NCBI GenBank assembly: GCA_003132405.1
Contig: PKXQ01000135.1
Coordinates: forward strand, 36,356 to 100,355
Source: Acidobacteriaceae bacterium
GTDB taxonomy: Bacteria; Acidobacteriota; Terriglobia; Terriglobales; Acidobacteriaceae
Reading direction: 5' to 3'
DNA length: 64,000 bases
The position numbers and the translations under genes were made by a program. Below the pieces are notes generated by a model. The model had not been told where the DNA came from, did not search any database, and worked only from the letters and a program-made list of their open reading frames with translations. Below are positions 44,562 through 53,788 of this stretch, piece after piece (the first letter of the stretch is position 1; every line of letters begins with the position of its first letter).

Positions 44562-46586
44562 TTAGTGCGCCGACGCTTTTGCGAACCACTCCTCGAACCA
44601 CTCCAAGGTTCGCAAAGTGTAGTCGCGGGCGTCGGCGGGCTTCACGAACGCGTGACCCTCATTGGGATAGACCACGAGCCTGGTCGGCACGTTGAGTGTC
44701 CGGAGCGCGTGCCACCATTCGACGGATTGTTCCATCGGCACTTCGCCGTCGCGATCGCCGACCAGAATCAGCGTTGGCGTTTTCACAGCGGTGACAAAGT
44801 GCATGGGATCGCTCTTGGCGTACACCGCTGGATCGTCGTACACCGATGCGCCGAAGAATGGAATCATCCATTCGTCGATATCGTTGAGTCCGTAGTAGCT
44901 CAGCCAATCGGAGAGACCGGCGCCCGCAACCGCCGCGGCGAAGCGCTGCGTCTGAGTCTCGGCCCACATGGTCATGTAGCCGCCGTAGCTGTGTCCGAAA
45001 ATGCCGATGCGTTTGCTGTCGATCGGATACCACTTCGAAACCGCATCGACTCCCGCCATGATGTCGCGAAAATCGCCGGCGCCGAAATCTCTTACGTTGC
45101 CTTGCGTGAACGCCTCTCCTTGCCCGTAGCTACCGCGTGGATTAGGACAAAGAACGAAATATCCCATGGCGGAGGCAGGTCCCATGCTGCGCTCATCCCA
45201 GTGCGAGGTGCATGCCGCCGATGGCCCGCCGTGGACACTGACTACCAGCGGATAGGTTTTGTTGGATGAAAAATCTTTCGGCATCAGCAACCAGCCTTGA
45301 ACCTGGGCGGTGCCGTTTGTCCAGTGGATATTTCGCATTTTTCCCCAGGTCGGTTTCGCGGAGGCATTTATGTCCGTGAGTTGCTTCCAATCGCCGATCG
45401 GGCCCGCCCAGACCTCCGGAGGAGCGCTCGGCGATTGCCGCACGATGGCGGTAATTAATTGATTGCCGTTAGAGGTTCGCGAAACCCAATCACGACTTTC
45501 CGGCGAAGACGACTCCTCACCCGACCAGATCTGCTGAATAGCGCCGCTCTGTACGGTGACGCTGCCGAAGCCAGAATTGCCATCGATGTTCTCGGAGAAA
45601 GTGATGCGATCGGATGCCGCCCAGGTGAGCGAATTGGGAGAAGCTTTGATGTTGGGGGTGAGATTTCGCGCCGCGCCGCCCGCGATGGGAACTATGTAAA
45701 TGTCGCCGCCCGTCGAACCCTCATCGCTCATTATGCCTTCGATAAACGCAATGTTTTTCCCCTCGGGAGAGACCTCCGGATCGGCAATTTGCAGCTTCGG
45801 TTTATAAATCTCACGCATCGCGCCGCTCTGCGCATTCACCGTATAGAGGTGAGCGAGCCACCAGTTCGCGTCGCCAACCCCGTGCGCTGCGGTTGCTGCC
45901 CAGCCCTGTCCGTCGGGAGTCCAGTCGTATTCGTAGACATACACGTCGGCGGGTGTGACTTGAGTCAGATGATCATTGACGAGATCGAGAAGAGCAATGC
46001 GCTGTTCGTAAATCTTCTCGTCGACGACTCCCGCTAGAGGCGTCATCGGCTGCAGCGGACCAGCGACCCGTGGCATATCGGCAATATAGAGGAATGCGAG
46101 TTTCGATCCATCGGGAGAGAAGCGCGGGCTCTGAACGTATCCCTTCAGTTCCGCATGTTTTACCGGAGAACTGCCATCCGTCGGTGCCGTCCAAATTTGA
46201 ACCGCCGGAGCGTCGCCGGGCAGGTCGGCGAGGAAGGCGATCTGCTTGCTGTCGGCGGACCATGTGACTTGTCGCAACGGAAGATTACCATCCACCGCAA
46301 TTTCGCGAACGGAGCCGCCGGTCGCGGAGATTACGGTGAGCTCTTTATCGACGATGTAGGCAACCTGAGTGCCGTCGCGAGAGATGGCAACCCGGTCGAT
46401 TCGTTTCGCGTGCGGCAAGGAGGCGAGCACGGCGGCGGCGCGAGATGCCGAAGTCTCTTGGGCTGCATTCTCGCCCCAGATTGGCACAACGCAGAGGAGT
46501 AGAACTGCCAGCGCGCTTGGCTGCGCCGCATAATGTTTAAGAGATTTGGTCATTATTTTCTTGGCTGATTTCGTGTCCGAGTGCAT
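44562..46586 (-). CDS. S9-family (prolyl oligopeptidase) serine peptidase
   Basis: The frame from ATG 46586 gives 674 residues; ATG 46553 would place the signal peptide ('SALAVLLLCVVPIWGENA') closer to the start and is also possible. Residues 50-400 form a WD/TolB-type propeller ('RQVTWSADSKQIAFLADLPG', 'SPRFSPDGSKLAFLYIAD'). The alpha/beta-hydrolase domain holds the triad S533 ('GHSYGGYM'), D613 ('GDRDGEVP') and H645 ('NEGHAF'). It resembles the acylaminoacyl-peptidase/DPP branch. Exported; probably degrades peptides in the periplasm. Confidence 0.93.
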   Translation of the reverse strand: MHSDTKSAKKIMTKSLKHYAAQPSALAVLLLCVVPIWGENAAQETSASRAAAVLASLPHAKRIDRVAISRDGTQVAYIVDKELTVISATGGSVREIAVDGNLPLRQVTWSADSKQIAFLADLPGDAPAVQIWTAPTDGSSPVKHAELKGYVQSPRFSPDGSKLAFLYIADMPRVAGPLQPMTPLAGVVDEKIYEQRIALLDLVNDHLTQVTPADVYVYEYDWTPDGQGWAATAAHGVGDANWWLAHLYTVNAQSGAMREIYKPKLQIADPEVSPEGKNIAFIEGIMSDEGSTGGDIYIVPIAGGAARNLTPNIKASPNSLTWAASDRITFSENIDGNSGFGSVTVQSGAIQQIWSGEESSSPESRDWVSRTSNGNQLITAIVRQSPSAPPEVWAGPIGDWKQLTDINASAKPTWGKMRNIHWTNGTAQVQGWLLMPKDFSSNKTYPLVVSVHGGPSAACTSHWDERSMGPASAMGYFVLCPNPRGSYGQGEAFTQGNVRDFGAGDFRDIMAGVDAVSKWYPIDSKRIGIFGHSYGGYMTMWAETQTQRFAAAVAGAGLSDWLSYYGLNDIDEWMIPFFGASVYDDPAVYAKSDPMHFVTAVKTPTLILVGDRDGEVPMEQSVEWWHALRTLNVPTRLVVYPNEGHAFVKPADARDYTLRTLEWFEEWFAKASAH

Positions 46587-46635
46587 GGCCGATGAGTATA
46601 AATGATATACGCAGAACGCAGCCCTGTGCCGTCAC

Positions 46636-47016
46636 TTAGACTCTCCCACGAAACTGAATAATTCTTCGGCGATCGCGTTTGGAAGGTCTGCCCGCGGGCA
46701 ATTCTTCGAATTGCTTCATCGCCTTGCGCTCGGCCGCCGCTTTCATTCGCAATTCGCGACTCTCTTCGGTCTCGCGGTACATTGTTTGCGCGACCGACGC
46801 CGGGCCCCGCACCTCGCTGAGCAGGATAACTTCAATTTGAAATTCGCCGCCATCGTTGGTGACGCGAAGCATGTCGCCAATCCGCACGTCGCGCGCGGCT
46901 TTGGCGGGTTGACCGTTGGATTGGATCCTGCCGAGTTCGCAGGCTCGTGCCGCCAAGGAGCGCGTCTTGAAAAACCTGGCCGCCCACAACCACTTATCGA
47001 TGCGCACGGAGTTCAT
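46636..47016 (-). CDS. hslR: S4-domain RNA-binding heat-shock protein Hsp15
   Basis: This is a 126-residue protein from ATG 47016. The S4 fold begins at once ('VRIDKWLWAARFFKTRSLAA', 'GRIQSNGQPAKAARDVRIGD'), and the basic C-terminus ('GRPSKRDRRRII') fits Hsp15. HslR binds free 50S subunits carrying nascent chains after heat stress. Length and layout match the family. It lies 50 bp upstream of the S9 peptidase gene in the same direction. Confidence 0.9.
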   Translation of the reverse strand: MNSVRIDKWLWAARFFKTRSLAARACELGRIQSNGQPAKAARDVRIGDMLRVTNDGGEFQIEVILLSEVRGPASVAQTMYRETEESRELRMKAAAERKAMKQFEELPAGRPSKRDRRRIIQFRGRV

Positions 47017-47134
47017 GATTTATTTTCCTATAAGAATTGGTTTTGAGTCGCGTAACCACGAACATGCGGTAGATTGCGCAAGCAAAAAGAGTATTATGCG
47101 GATGACCAAGAAAGTATAAAAATGGAGCAGAGAA

Positions 47135-49969
47135 ATGCCACCCGAGTCGATTGACTGGCCAATGCCGCCACCGCCGCGGCGCCGCCGTCGTTTCATTATT
47201 ATTCTTGTTCTCCTTGCCGTCATTCTCTTCAGCGGTCGCACCGCGCTGTCGTATTACATCGATGTGCTCTGGTTCGGGTCGCTCGGCTACGGGGAAGTCT
47301 TTTGGAAAACGCTGAGCCTGCAGTGGGGAATCTTCGCGGCTTTTACGGTGGCCACTTTCGTCATTTTGTATGGGACGTTTCTCGCGCTGAAGAGGGCGCA
47401 TCTTCCCGACTTGCCGAGCGGTCACACGATTTTCATCGGTGGCCAGCCATTGAAGCTGCCGGTTGAGCCCGTTCTGCGCATCATCGCCCTTGGCATTTCG
47501 CTCGTCATTGCCGCGGCAACCGGCGCCAGTATTATGTCGGACTGGGCGACGCTTGCACTCTACTGGAACGCATCTCCGATTGCTGGCGGGGTCGTCGATC
47601 CGATTTTTGGCCGACCGCTAAACTTTTTTCTTTTTACACTGCCTGCGTGGCAGCTCATCTCGGGTTGGCTGCTTACCTTAGCTGTCATCGCTTGCGCGCT
47701 TGCTGCTTTTTTCATACTTATTACAGGCGGAAGCCGCGCGCTTTCCGGCCGTCTCAGCCGTTCCGTTATCCTGCCTTGGCGCGGACTTTCTATTACCTTT
47801 GCGTTCCTGCTGCTGATCATCGCATTGCGCGTTTATATCAGCCGATTCGAGCTATTGCTTGAGGATCATACGGTCTTTGGCGGGGTGACTTATACGGACG
47901 CGCATGTCACCCTCACCGGACTGCTCGTTGTCTGCATCGCGTTAGTTGTGGGCGCGGTGATTGCGATCATCAACGCGGTGCGAACTCCACGGGGGCGCGG
48001 GCTGATTGCGGCTGTTCTTCCGGCGGCGATTTGTTACGTCGCTCTGCAAGGAATTACGTGGTACGTCAGCAGTTTTATCGTCAAGCCTAACGAGCTGGTG
48101 CGGGAGCAGCCCTACATTGCACATAACATCGAATTGACGCGCCAGGCCTACGGTTTCAACCGAATTTCGCAGCGCGAGTTTCCCGCGGAGACGACGGTCG
48201 AAGCGGCTGAGCCGCAAAACAATCAGGCGACACTGCAAAATATACGACTGTGGGACTGGCATGCATTGCAAGACACATTGCGTCAGATTCAGGAAATCCG
48301 CACCTATTACGACTTTCCCGACATTGATATCGATCGATACAACATCGACGGCACAACACGCGAGGTCATGCTGGCGGCACGCGAATTGAATGTCGAAAAA
48401 CTCCCCGAGAGCAGCCGCAACTGGATCAACGAAAAGCTGATTTACACGCATGGATACGGCATCACCATGAATCCGGTTAATGGATTTACTTCCGAGGGGT
48501 TGCCTACGCTGATGCTCAGTAACATGCCGGTGCAGAGCACAGTGCGGGGCCTCAACGTAACCCGTCCGGAAATTTATTTTGGAGAACTGACTGATACTGA
48601 CGTGTATGTGAAGACTCGGCAGCAGGAGTTCAACTATCCGCAAGGCCAGAGCAACAATCTCACGTCGTATGAAGGCAACGGTGGCATCGTCCTCGGCGGT
48701 TTCCTGCGCCGCATTGTGATTGCGCTTGACCGCGACGATCTCGCGAAGTTGCCCTTTAGCGACGACGTTAACAAAGACAGCCGGTTGCTGATGCGGCGCA
48801 ACATCCGCGATCGCGTCGCCACGCTGGCGCCATTTCTCACTTACGATCCGGATCCTTATATAGTGCTTGACGACGATGGACGGCTTTCGTGGATCATGGA
48901 TGCGTACACGGTGTCGGATAGCTATCCTTACTCGAGCCACTATCGCCTGGGCAACGATCTTATTAACTACATGCGGAACAGCGTCAAGGTAGTGATCGAC
49001 GCCTACGATGGGACCACAACTTTTTACGTGTTCGATACCGACGATCCCATCATTGCTGCCTATCGCCGCATATTTCCGAGTTTGTTCAAAGACGCTTCCA
49101 CGATGCCGGCCGGGTTGCGCAAACATGTGCGGTATCCGGAGTTAATGCTCAAGTTGCAGGCGGAAGTTTATGGCCTCTATCACATGACGGATACCGAGGC
49201 GTTTTATAACCGCGAAGATCTTTGGACGGTGGCGACCGAAGTCGGCATGGGCGAAGGCGGAGCGCAGACTACACAAGCAATGCAGCCGAATTTTGTGCTG
49301 ATGAAACTGCCCGACGAAACGGGCGTGGAGTTCGTGGAGATTCTGCCGTTTACGCCGGCGAACCGGAACAATCTGATCGGTTGGATTGCGGGACGCAGTG
49401 ATGGCGCGGAATATGGCAAATCGGTCGTTTATAACTTTCCGAAGACGAAACTCGTCGACGGGCCGTTGCAGATTGAGGCGCGCATCGATCAGAACGCGCA
49501 GCTTTCGGGACAATTGACGTTGTGGAATCAGCAAGGGTCGCATGTGCGGCGCGGGGCGCTGCTGGTGATTCCTACGGGGCGCGCGCTGTTGTATGCGGAG
49601 CCGATTTATTTGCAGGCGGAGCGGAGTCCGATGCCAGAATTGCGTCTCGTCGTGTTGGCGCTGCAGGATCGGCTGGCTTACGGGCCCACGTTCGAGTCCG
49701 CGATGGCGGCGCTGTTTGGTGGCGCTGCGTCGTCGATGAGCGCACCGGCGACCAGCGTTGCGGCGGCCTCGTCGGAGCCGCCGCGAGGTGGTGCGTCAGC
49801 TGCGCAGTCATCGGCTCAACCGGCGTTTGATCTCAATTCTCTGATCTCGGAAGCTGCGAGGGATCTTGCTGACTATCAGCGCTTGACAGCCGAGGGCAAG
49901 TTGGGCGAAGCGGGCCAGAAGCTTGAGGAGTTGAAGCGCGCGCTCGACAAACTGAATGCGCGCCGCTGA
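47135..49969 (+). CDS. UPF0182-family large membrane protein
   Basis: This is a 944-residue protein from ATG 47135 with GGAG upstream. A Pro/Arg-rich cytoplasmic start is followed by seven membrane helices up to about residue 320 ('FIIILVLLAVILFSGRTALS' first). A long soluble domain follows ('NIRLWDWHALQDTLRQIQEI', 'YTHGYGITMNPVNGFTSEGL', 'YGKSVVYNFPKTKLVDGPLQ'). These are the conserved blocks of UPF0182, a family whose function is not known. The C-terminus carries an Ala/Ser linker and a coiled coil ('LTAEGKLGEAGQKLEELKRA'), as usual in the family. Confidence 0.94.
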   Translation: MPPESIDWPMPPPPRRRRRFIIILVLLAVILFSGRTALSYYIDVLWFGSLGYGEVFWKTLSLQWGIFAAFTVATFVILYGTFLALKRAHLPDLPSGHTIFIGGQPLKLPVEPVLRIIALGISLVIAAATGASIMSDWATLALYWNASPIAGGVVDPIFGRPLNFFLFTLPAWQLISGWLLTLAVIACALAAFFILITGGSRALSGRLSRSVILPWRGLSITFAFLLLIIALRVYISRFELLLEDHTVFGGVTYTDAHVTLTGLLVVCIALVVGAVIAIINAVRTPRGRGLIAAVLPAAICYVALQGITWYVSSFIVKPNELVREQPYIAHNIELTRQAYGFNRISQREFPAETTVEAAEPQNNQATLQNIRLWDWHALQDTLRQIQEIRTYYDFPDIDIDRYNIDGTTREVMLAARELNVEKLPESSRNWINEKLIYTHGYGITMNPVNGFTSEGLPTLMLSNMPVQSTVRGLNVTRPEIYFGELTDTDVYVKTRQQEFNYPQGQSNNLTSYEGNGGIVLGGFLRRIVIALDRDDLAKLPFSDDVNKDSRLLMRRNIRDRVATLAPFLTYDPDPYIVLDDDGRLSWIMDAYTVSDSYPYSSHYRLGNDLINYMRNSVKVVIDAYDGTTTFYVFDTDDPIIAAYRRIFPSLFKDASTMPAGLRKHVRYPELMLKLQAEVYGLYHMTDTEAFYNREDLWTVATEVGMGEGGAQTTQAMQPNFVLMKLPDETGVEFVEILPFTPANRNNLIGWIAGRSDGAEYGKSVVYNFPKTKLVDGPLQIEARIDQNAQLSGQLTLWNQQGSHVRRGALLVIPTGRALLYAEPIYLQAERSPMPELRLVVLALQDRLAYGPTFESAMAALFGGAASSMSAPATSVAAASSEPPRGGASAAQSSAQPAFDLNSLISEAARDLADYQRLTAEGKLGEAGQKLEELKRALDKLNARR

Positions 49970-50023
49970 TTAAACCAATCAGGGACGGATCTGGAAGGAG
50001 GCACGGCAACCCGCACGCATGTT

Positions 50024-50039
50024 GGTGACAATTGTCACC
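50024..50039. promoter_or_regulatory. Perfect 16-bp palindrome, probable operator
   Basis: GGTGACAATTGTCACC is self-complementary over all 16 bases. It lies 48 bp before the start of the 107-residue protein gene, where a promoter would be. No T-run follows, so it is not a terminator; a dimeric repressor site is the simplest reading. Confidence 0.6.
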
Positions 50040-50086
50040 GCGACACTCTGGACTGCGAAGCTACAATCGCATTATGGAGGGAGCAT

Positions 50087-50410
50087 ATGGCTACTGAATC
50101 CGCGGTTCGCGAGCAAGTCACGAAGGCAGCCTCCGAGCAACACGCGCATGATGAAGATCATGCATATTTCTTCACCGCAATTTTAAATGCAGCGTTCCGA
50201 GCAGAAGAACTTGGGATAACGCCTGACCAATTCTTGGAAATATGCAAGGCGGCAGTCGCGCCGCATCATAAGCTGGTCGGTTTCGAAGAGGTGACGATGG
50301 AGCCGTCGCAGCGCATAAGAGAGATGGGCCTAACGCCGGAAGAATTCCTGCATATGTGCGAGGCGATTGTCAGCGTAATGCAGCAATTGCTGGCGGGGAA
50401 TCTGGGCTAA
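50087..50410 (+). CDS. Small soluble helical protein of unknown function
   Basis: This is a 107-residue protein from ATG 50087 with GGAGGGAG just upstream. It contains an internal duplication: 'ELGITPDQFLEICKAAV' and 'EMGLTPEEFLHMCEAIV'. Each copy has one Cys in the same place, with a His-rich start ('EQHAHDEDHAYF'). The His/Cys pattern could bind metal, but this is speculation. No signal or membrane helix is present. A perfect palindrome lies in its promoter region. Confidence 0.7.
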   Translation: MATESAVREQVTKAASEQHAHDEDHAYFFTAILNAAFRAEELGITPDQFLEICKAAVAPHHKLVGFEEVTMEPSQRIREMGLTPEEFLHMCEAIVSVMQQLLAGNLG

Positions 50411-50468
50411 ATCTTTGTTCTGGGCCGGGTTCGGAGCCCGATGTTGCTCCTGACCATCTCGTTCCAGA

Positions 50469-51296
50469 TCAGGTGAGCTGCAAAGTCAGCGGCGGCAACG
50501 ACAACGAAAGGCCGTCGACCTCTACTGTCCAGCGATCGCCTCTGCCGGCGGCGTGTCCGGCGGTAAGCGTACCGCTGCTGATGATTTCTCCGGCGCGCAG
50601 AGGCTCATCCGGAAATCGACGTACGATGGCTGTGCTGAGCTCCGCCAAGCACAGGGCTGGGCTACGCAAACAATTTTTGCCTGACCCTTCTTCGACAAAC
50701 TCTCCATTCTTGGCTACGCGCACTTTGAACCGGGGCAACTCATCGACCAGAGCGGCGATGGCGTTGGGCTGCACCGGCACACGTTCGCCGACAACGAGAG
50801 CGGCATGCAGTCCGAAGGACGCGACAAAATCGCTGGGCTGAAATTTCCATTCGGGAAAAGGACAATCGATGATCTCGAATCCGATGGCCAGCCAATCGGT
50901 GGAGGCGAGCGCGGCGGCGGCATCCGCAGTCTCGGCGACAATCGGCTGTTTCAAACCGAAGACAATCTCGGGCTCAACTTTCAACGAACGGGGATGTGCG
51001 AGAGACAGCGTGGTGGAGTTGCCATCGCTGTAACGCACCGTGTCATCGTACATGTGCGCCCAAACCAGAGTTTCAAGTTTGAGCGCGCGCCACATGGCCT
51101 TATTGGCATAACCGACCTTGCGGCCCACGGCTTTCGCGCCAATGGCTTCGCGCCACTGCTTGAGTGTTGCTTCCACGGCATAAGCTGCATTCAGATCGAA
51201 CCCGGCACGCTGGGATGGTGGAACCGCGACCATCTCGCCGGTCTCATATGCCGACAGCAATTCGCGCGCTAGAGTTTCGATTTCATTCTGCAACAT
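50469..51296 (-). CDS. FAH-superfamily 2-keto-4-pentenoate hydratase/decarboxylase-like enzyme
   Basis: This is a 275-residue protein from ATG 51296; the frame opens earlier, at 51371, but the extra sequence looks non-coding. No Shine-Dalgarno site precedes this ATG. The fold is recognised by 'LKVEPEIVFGLKQPI' (metal-binding Glu), 'FEIIDCPFPEWKFQPSDFVA', 'GLHAALVVGERVPV' and 'GEIISSGTLT'. This is as in MhpD-type hydratases and 4-oxalocrotonate decarboxylases of aromatic meta-cleavage. No other catabolic gene is adjacent, so the substrate is open. Confidence 0.85.
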   Translation of the reverse strand: MLQNEIETLARELLSAYETGEMVAVPPSQRAGFDLNAAYAVEATLKQWREAIGAKAVGRKVGYANKAMWRALKLETLVWAHMYDDTVRYSDGNSTTLSLAHPRSLKVEPEIVFGLKQPIVAETADAAAALASTDWLAIGFEIIDCPFPEWKFQPSDFVASFGLHAALVVGERVPVQPNAIAALVDELPRFKVRVAKNGEFVEEGSGKNCLRSPALCLAELSTAIVRRFPDEPLRAGEIISSGTLTAGHAAGRGDRWTVEVDGLSLSLPPLTLQLT

Positions 51297-51623
51297 AAAG
51301 TAGTGCGACACGATCTGGATTGGCCATCGCGATATCTGTGCGCGTACCGCGGAGCGCGCGCCTGAGGCCATCTGCCGCGACGGGTGGTTCCGTCACAGCA
51401 GAATCTTAACATCGGTGGCTTAACGTCGGACTTTGATCGGGCATCGACGTAGAGAACTGGGTTCCTGCGCGGAATAAATGGCTGTTCCTGATATGACAAC
51501 AGAAGGGGTCAGGCTAGCGTTTTATTTGACTGGGAGCGGTGATAACGTATCGTCATTGCTCAATTGCAGCGTTTGCAAGGATGCGGAAAATCGCCTCTTG
51601 TCGCAATTAGAGGAGCCCCGGTC
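51297..51623. other. Divergent intergenic region
   Basis: No gene is supported. A possible promoter for the PstS gene is TTGACT (51526-51531) with TATCGT (51548-51553), 16 bases apart. No Pho-box-like repeat was recognised. Confidence 0.45.
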
Positions 51624-52697
51624 ATGCTGACGGCACTGTTCTCGGCGTCGAGCATTGTGCAGCGACATCGTAGTCGCGGCGTGCTTTCGAATATCTGGCT
51701 GTTATTTCTTGTTACTCTCGCGCTTACCGAACCTCCCGCGCATGCCCAAAATGTAACGGTGCTGGTCGGGGCGGGTTCGAGTGTGCCGACGCCCCTTTAC
51801 AACCGATGGGCCCAGGAATACAACAAGCGCAATTCCAGTATTCAGATGCGGTACCTCACCATGGGCACCAGTGAAGGGATTAAGCAGATTGCACATGGTG
51901 CCAGCGATTTTGCGGCAGGCGAAGCTCAACTTACGAATGCAGAGCGAAAAGAGGGCAGTTTGATTGAACTGCCGGTCGTGATCATCGCGATCGTTCCTAT
52001 TTATTGTCTTCCCGAAGTCCATCAGGAACTACGGCTTTCGGGGGAAGTTCTGGCCGAGATCTTCCTCGGCGATGTGAAGACGTGGAATGCTCCGCAAATC
52101 GCGAAGCTTAATCCAGAAATTACTTTGCCCAATGTTGCGATCCAAGTGGTCAACCGCCCGGCAGGCAAGGGTTCGAACTATGTCTTCACTGACTTTCTTT
52201 CGAAATCGAGCTCCAGGTTCCGGGCGCAGATTGGAGTCTCACCTTCACCCAAGTGGCCGGTGGGCACGTCGGCGGAACGCAGTTCCGATATGGTCGACAA
52301 GGTGAAAAGCAACCCCGGCTCCATCGGCTATGTGGAATATCAGTACGCGGTGAAGAATAATATTGCCCAAGCCGCGGTGCTCAATCGCGCCGGCAACTAC
52401 GTTAAAGCTTCCGCCGAAAGCGTCACCTCGGCCTGTCGTGCCGCTGAAACGCCAGGCTGGAAGGACTTCGCCGCTTCATTGATAAACACCAGCGGAGCTG
52501 ATTCCTATCCCATTACAAGTTTCTCCTGGATCTATCTGCGAACCACGTCGAACGATTCTTCCCATGCGGCCGCGGTTCGCGATCTTCTGGGTTGGATCTA
52601 TACCGATGGTGAGCCGTTTGCAGTCCAGGAGGGCTATGCCTCCCTGCCGCCGCAATTGCTAGGCGCTCTGAGAGAGAAAATACGGAGTTTTCACTAG
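51624..52697 (+). CDS. Phosphate-binding (PstS-like) periplasmic protein
   Basis: This is a 357-residue protein. ATG 51624 has GAGGAG at 51610-51615, so the earlier frame from 51564 is not used. The signal peptide ends 'EPPAHAQ'. The binding-protein fold shows 'LVGAGSSVPTPLYNRWAQEY', 'GTSEGIKQIAHGASDFAAGE' and 'VNRPAGKGSNYVFTDFLSK', typical of PstS/PBP-like-2. It would bind phosphate or a related anion for ABC import, but no pstC, pstA or pstB is adjacent. A phosphate-type porin gene lies about 4 kb away. Confidence 0.87.
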   Translation: MLTALFSASSIVQRHRSRGVLSNIWLLFLVTLALTEPPAHAQNVTVLVGAGSSVPTPLYNRWAQEYNKRNSSIQMRYLTMGTSEGIKQIAHGASDFAAGEAQLTNAERKEGSLIELPVVIIAIVPIYCLPEVHQELRLSGEVLAEIFLGDVKTWNAPQIAKLNPEITLPNVAIQVVNRPAGKGSNYVFTDFLSKSSSRFRAQIGVSPSPKWPVGTSAERSSDMVDKVKSNPGSIGYVEYQYAVKNNIAQAAVLNRAGNYVKASAESVTSACRAAETPGWKDFAASLINTSGADSYPITSFSWIYLRTTSNDSSHAAAVRDLLGWIYTDGEPFAVQEGYASLPPQLLGALREKIRSFH

Positions 52698-52773
52698 CTG
52701 CAGCAGCGCCGCTCAGAACGTGAACCGGGCGCTCGCCTGATAAAATCTCGCTTCACTTTGCCTGGGAGGAATT

Positions 52774-53289
52774 ATGCGAGGTTGTTTCATCTTCGCTTGG
52801 ATTGTGGGGCTGACTTGTCTTTTGCTGGTTCTGCCGCTCCTGGCTCAACCGCCTGCACCGCCGTCTGCGGCTCCATCTAAGATTGCCAGCAGTCCCCTGT
52901 CGAGCGGCGCCTCCGTTGACCCGAAGCTGAAGGATATGTTCGACGCGAAGATAAGAGCGGAGTGGGAGGCGCTTAAGAATAAAGACAAGAAAACTTATGC
53001 CGAATTGCTGGATGACGACTATCAAGGGGTGGAAGTCGATGGCCGGGGCGAGCGGAATAAGATTCAATCGGTCAATGATCTGGCAGAGCAAAATACCTTC
53101 AACTACACGCTGTGGGGATACAAACTCATTCCTCTGGGGCCGGATGCCGTTCTCGCCATCTATGAGAGCACTTTGCAGTTTCCGCCAACGGCGCAAGTGC
53201 GTTATTCGCGCGTATTGATCAGCGAAGTCTGGGTGCAGCGGGCTGGCCAATGGAAGGAGTTGCATTATCAGGAGACGCACGTCAAATAG
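52774..53289 (+). CDS. Secreted NTF2-like (SnoaL/DUF4440) protein
   Basis: This is a 171-residue protein from ATG 52774 with CTGGGAGGAA upstream. A hydrophobic signal (to about residue 27, 'LLAQPPAP') precedes a Pro/Ala/Ser linker. The domain from residue 50 has 'EWEALKNKDKKTYAELLDDD', 'GRGERNKIQSVNDLAEQNTF' and 'QRAGQWKELHYQETHV', the outline of DUF4440/SnoaL-like folds. These bind or convert small molecules; many exported members have no known activity. It stands 76 bp after pstS. Confidence 0.8.
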   Translation: MRGCFIFAWIVGLTCLLLVLPLLAQPPAPPSAAPSKIASSPLSSGASVDPKLKDMFDAKIRAEWEALKNKDKKTYAELLDDDYQGVEVDGRGERNKIQSVNDLAEQNTFNYTLWGYKLIPLGPDAVLAIYESTLQFPPTAQVRYSRVLISEVWVQRAGQWKELHYQETHVK

Positions 53290-53381
53290 AATCGAGAGTC
53301 GCGGAATTCATTGCAACCGTTGTCATTATGTCGCATCTCAATGCTGTGAGCATTAGACTTAGACGAAGAGGAGGCACACTT

Positions 53382-53753
53382 ATGTCGAAATTGATTTTCG
53401 CTTTGTTGCTTTCCAGCAGCTTTCTTCTGGCGCAAGATAGCAGCCCGGTGAACCAGGACAGCCCGAGAGATTCGAAAGGCCAGGTAACGGTACGGGGGTG
53501 CGTCAGCCGATCGAGCGGCGACTATGTATTGATGAAGCAGAAACCGGCGGAAACGTATGAACTGCAGGCCACCAACAAAATAAAACTTCGCCACTATCTA
53601 GGGAAGCGAGTCGAGGTGACTGGGACAAAGTCGCCGTCGATGAGCACCAGCTCCGACTCCATGGCGCGAATGGGTTCGCCCTCTGCGGTGACGCTAACCA
53701 TCACCTCGATCAAGACGCTTGATAAGGATTGCACAGAGGGGCCCTCCCAATAG
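53382..53753 (+). CDS. Small secreted protein, DUF5818-like
   Basis: This is a 123-residue protein. ATG 53382 follows GAGGAGG (53368-53374); the longer frame from 53250 overlaps the previous gene. The signal peptide ends 'SSFLLAQ'. The domain has 'VTVRGCVSRSSGDYVLMKQK', 'YELQATNKIKLRHYLGKRVE' and 'GTKSPSMSTSSDSMARMG', an OB-like pattern shared with the lipoprotein at 37260-37691. Two Cys may pair. Unknown role in the envelope. Confidence 0.7.
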   Translation: MSKLIFALLLSSSFLLAQDSSPVNQDSPRDSKGQVTVRGCVSRSSGDYVLMKQKPAETYELQATNKIKLRHYLGKRVEVTGTKSPSMSTSSDSMARMGSPSAVTLTITSIKTLDKDCTEGPSQ

Positions 53754-53788
53754 GCGACGGGGAGGATCTTAGAGCCTTAGATCCAGGC

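Noticed and set aside
44538-44571. GTTGCGC/GCGCAAC and GGCGC/GCGCC hairpins between convergent genes
   Set aside because: The second overlaps the stop of the S9 peptidase gene, and no T-run follows; not strong enough to call a terminator.
47942-49126. Minus-strand open frame of 394 codons opposite the UPF0182 gene
   Set aside because: UPF0182 conservation is clear on the plus strand; the antisense frame has no ribosome site.
53764-53784. GGATCT/AGATCC dyad between convergent small genes
   Set aside because: Six-base arms with a nine-base loop and no T-run; could be chance.
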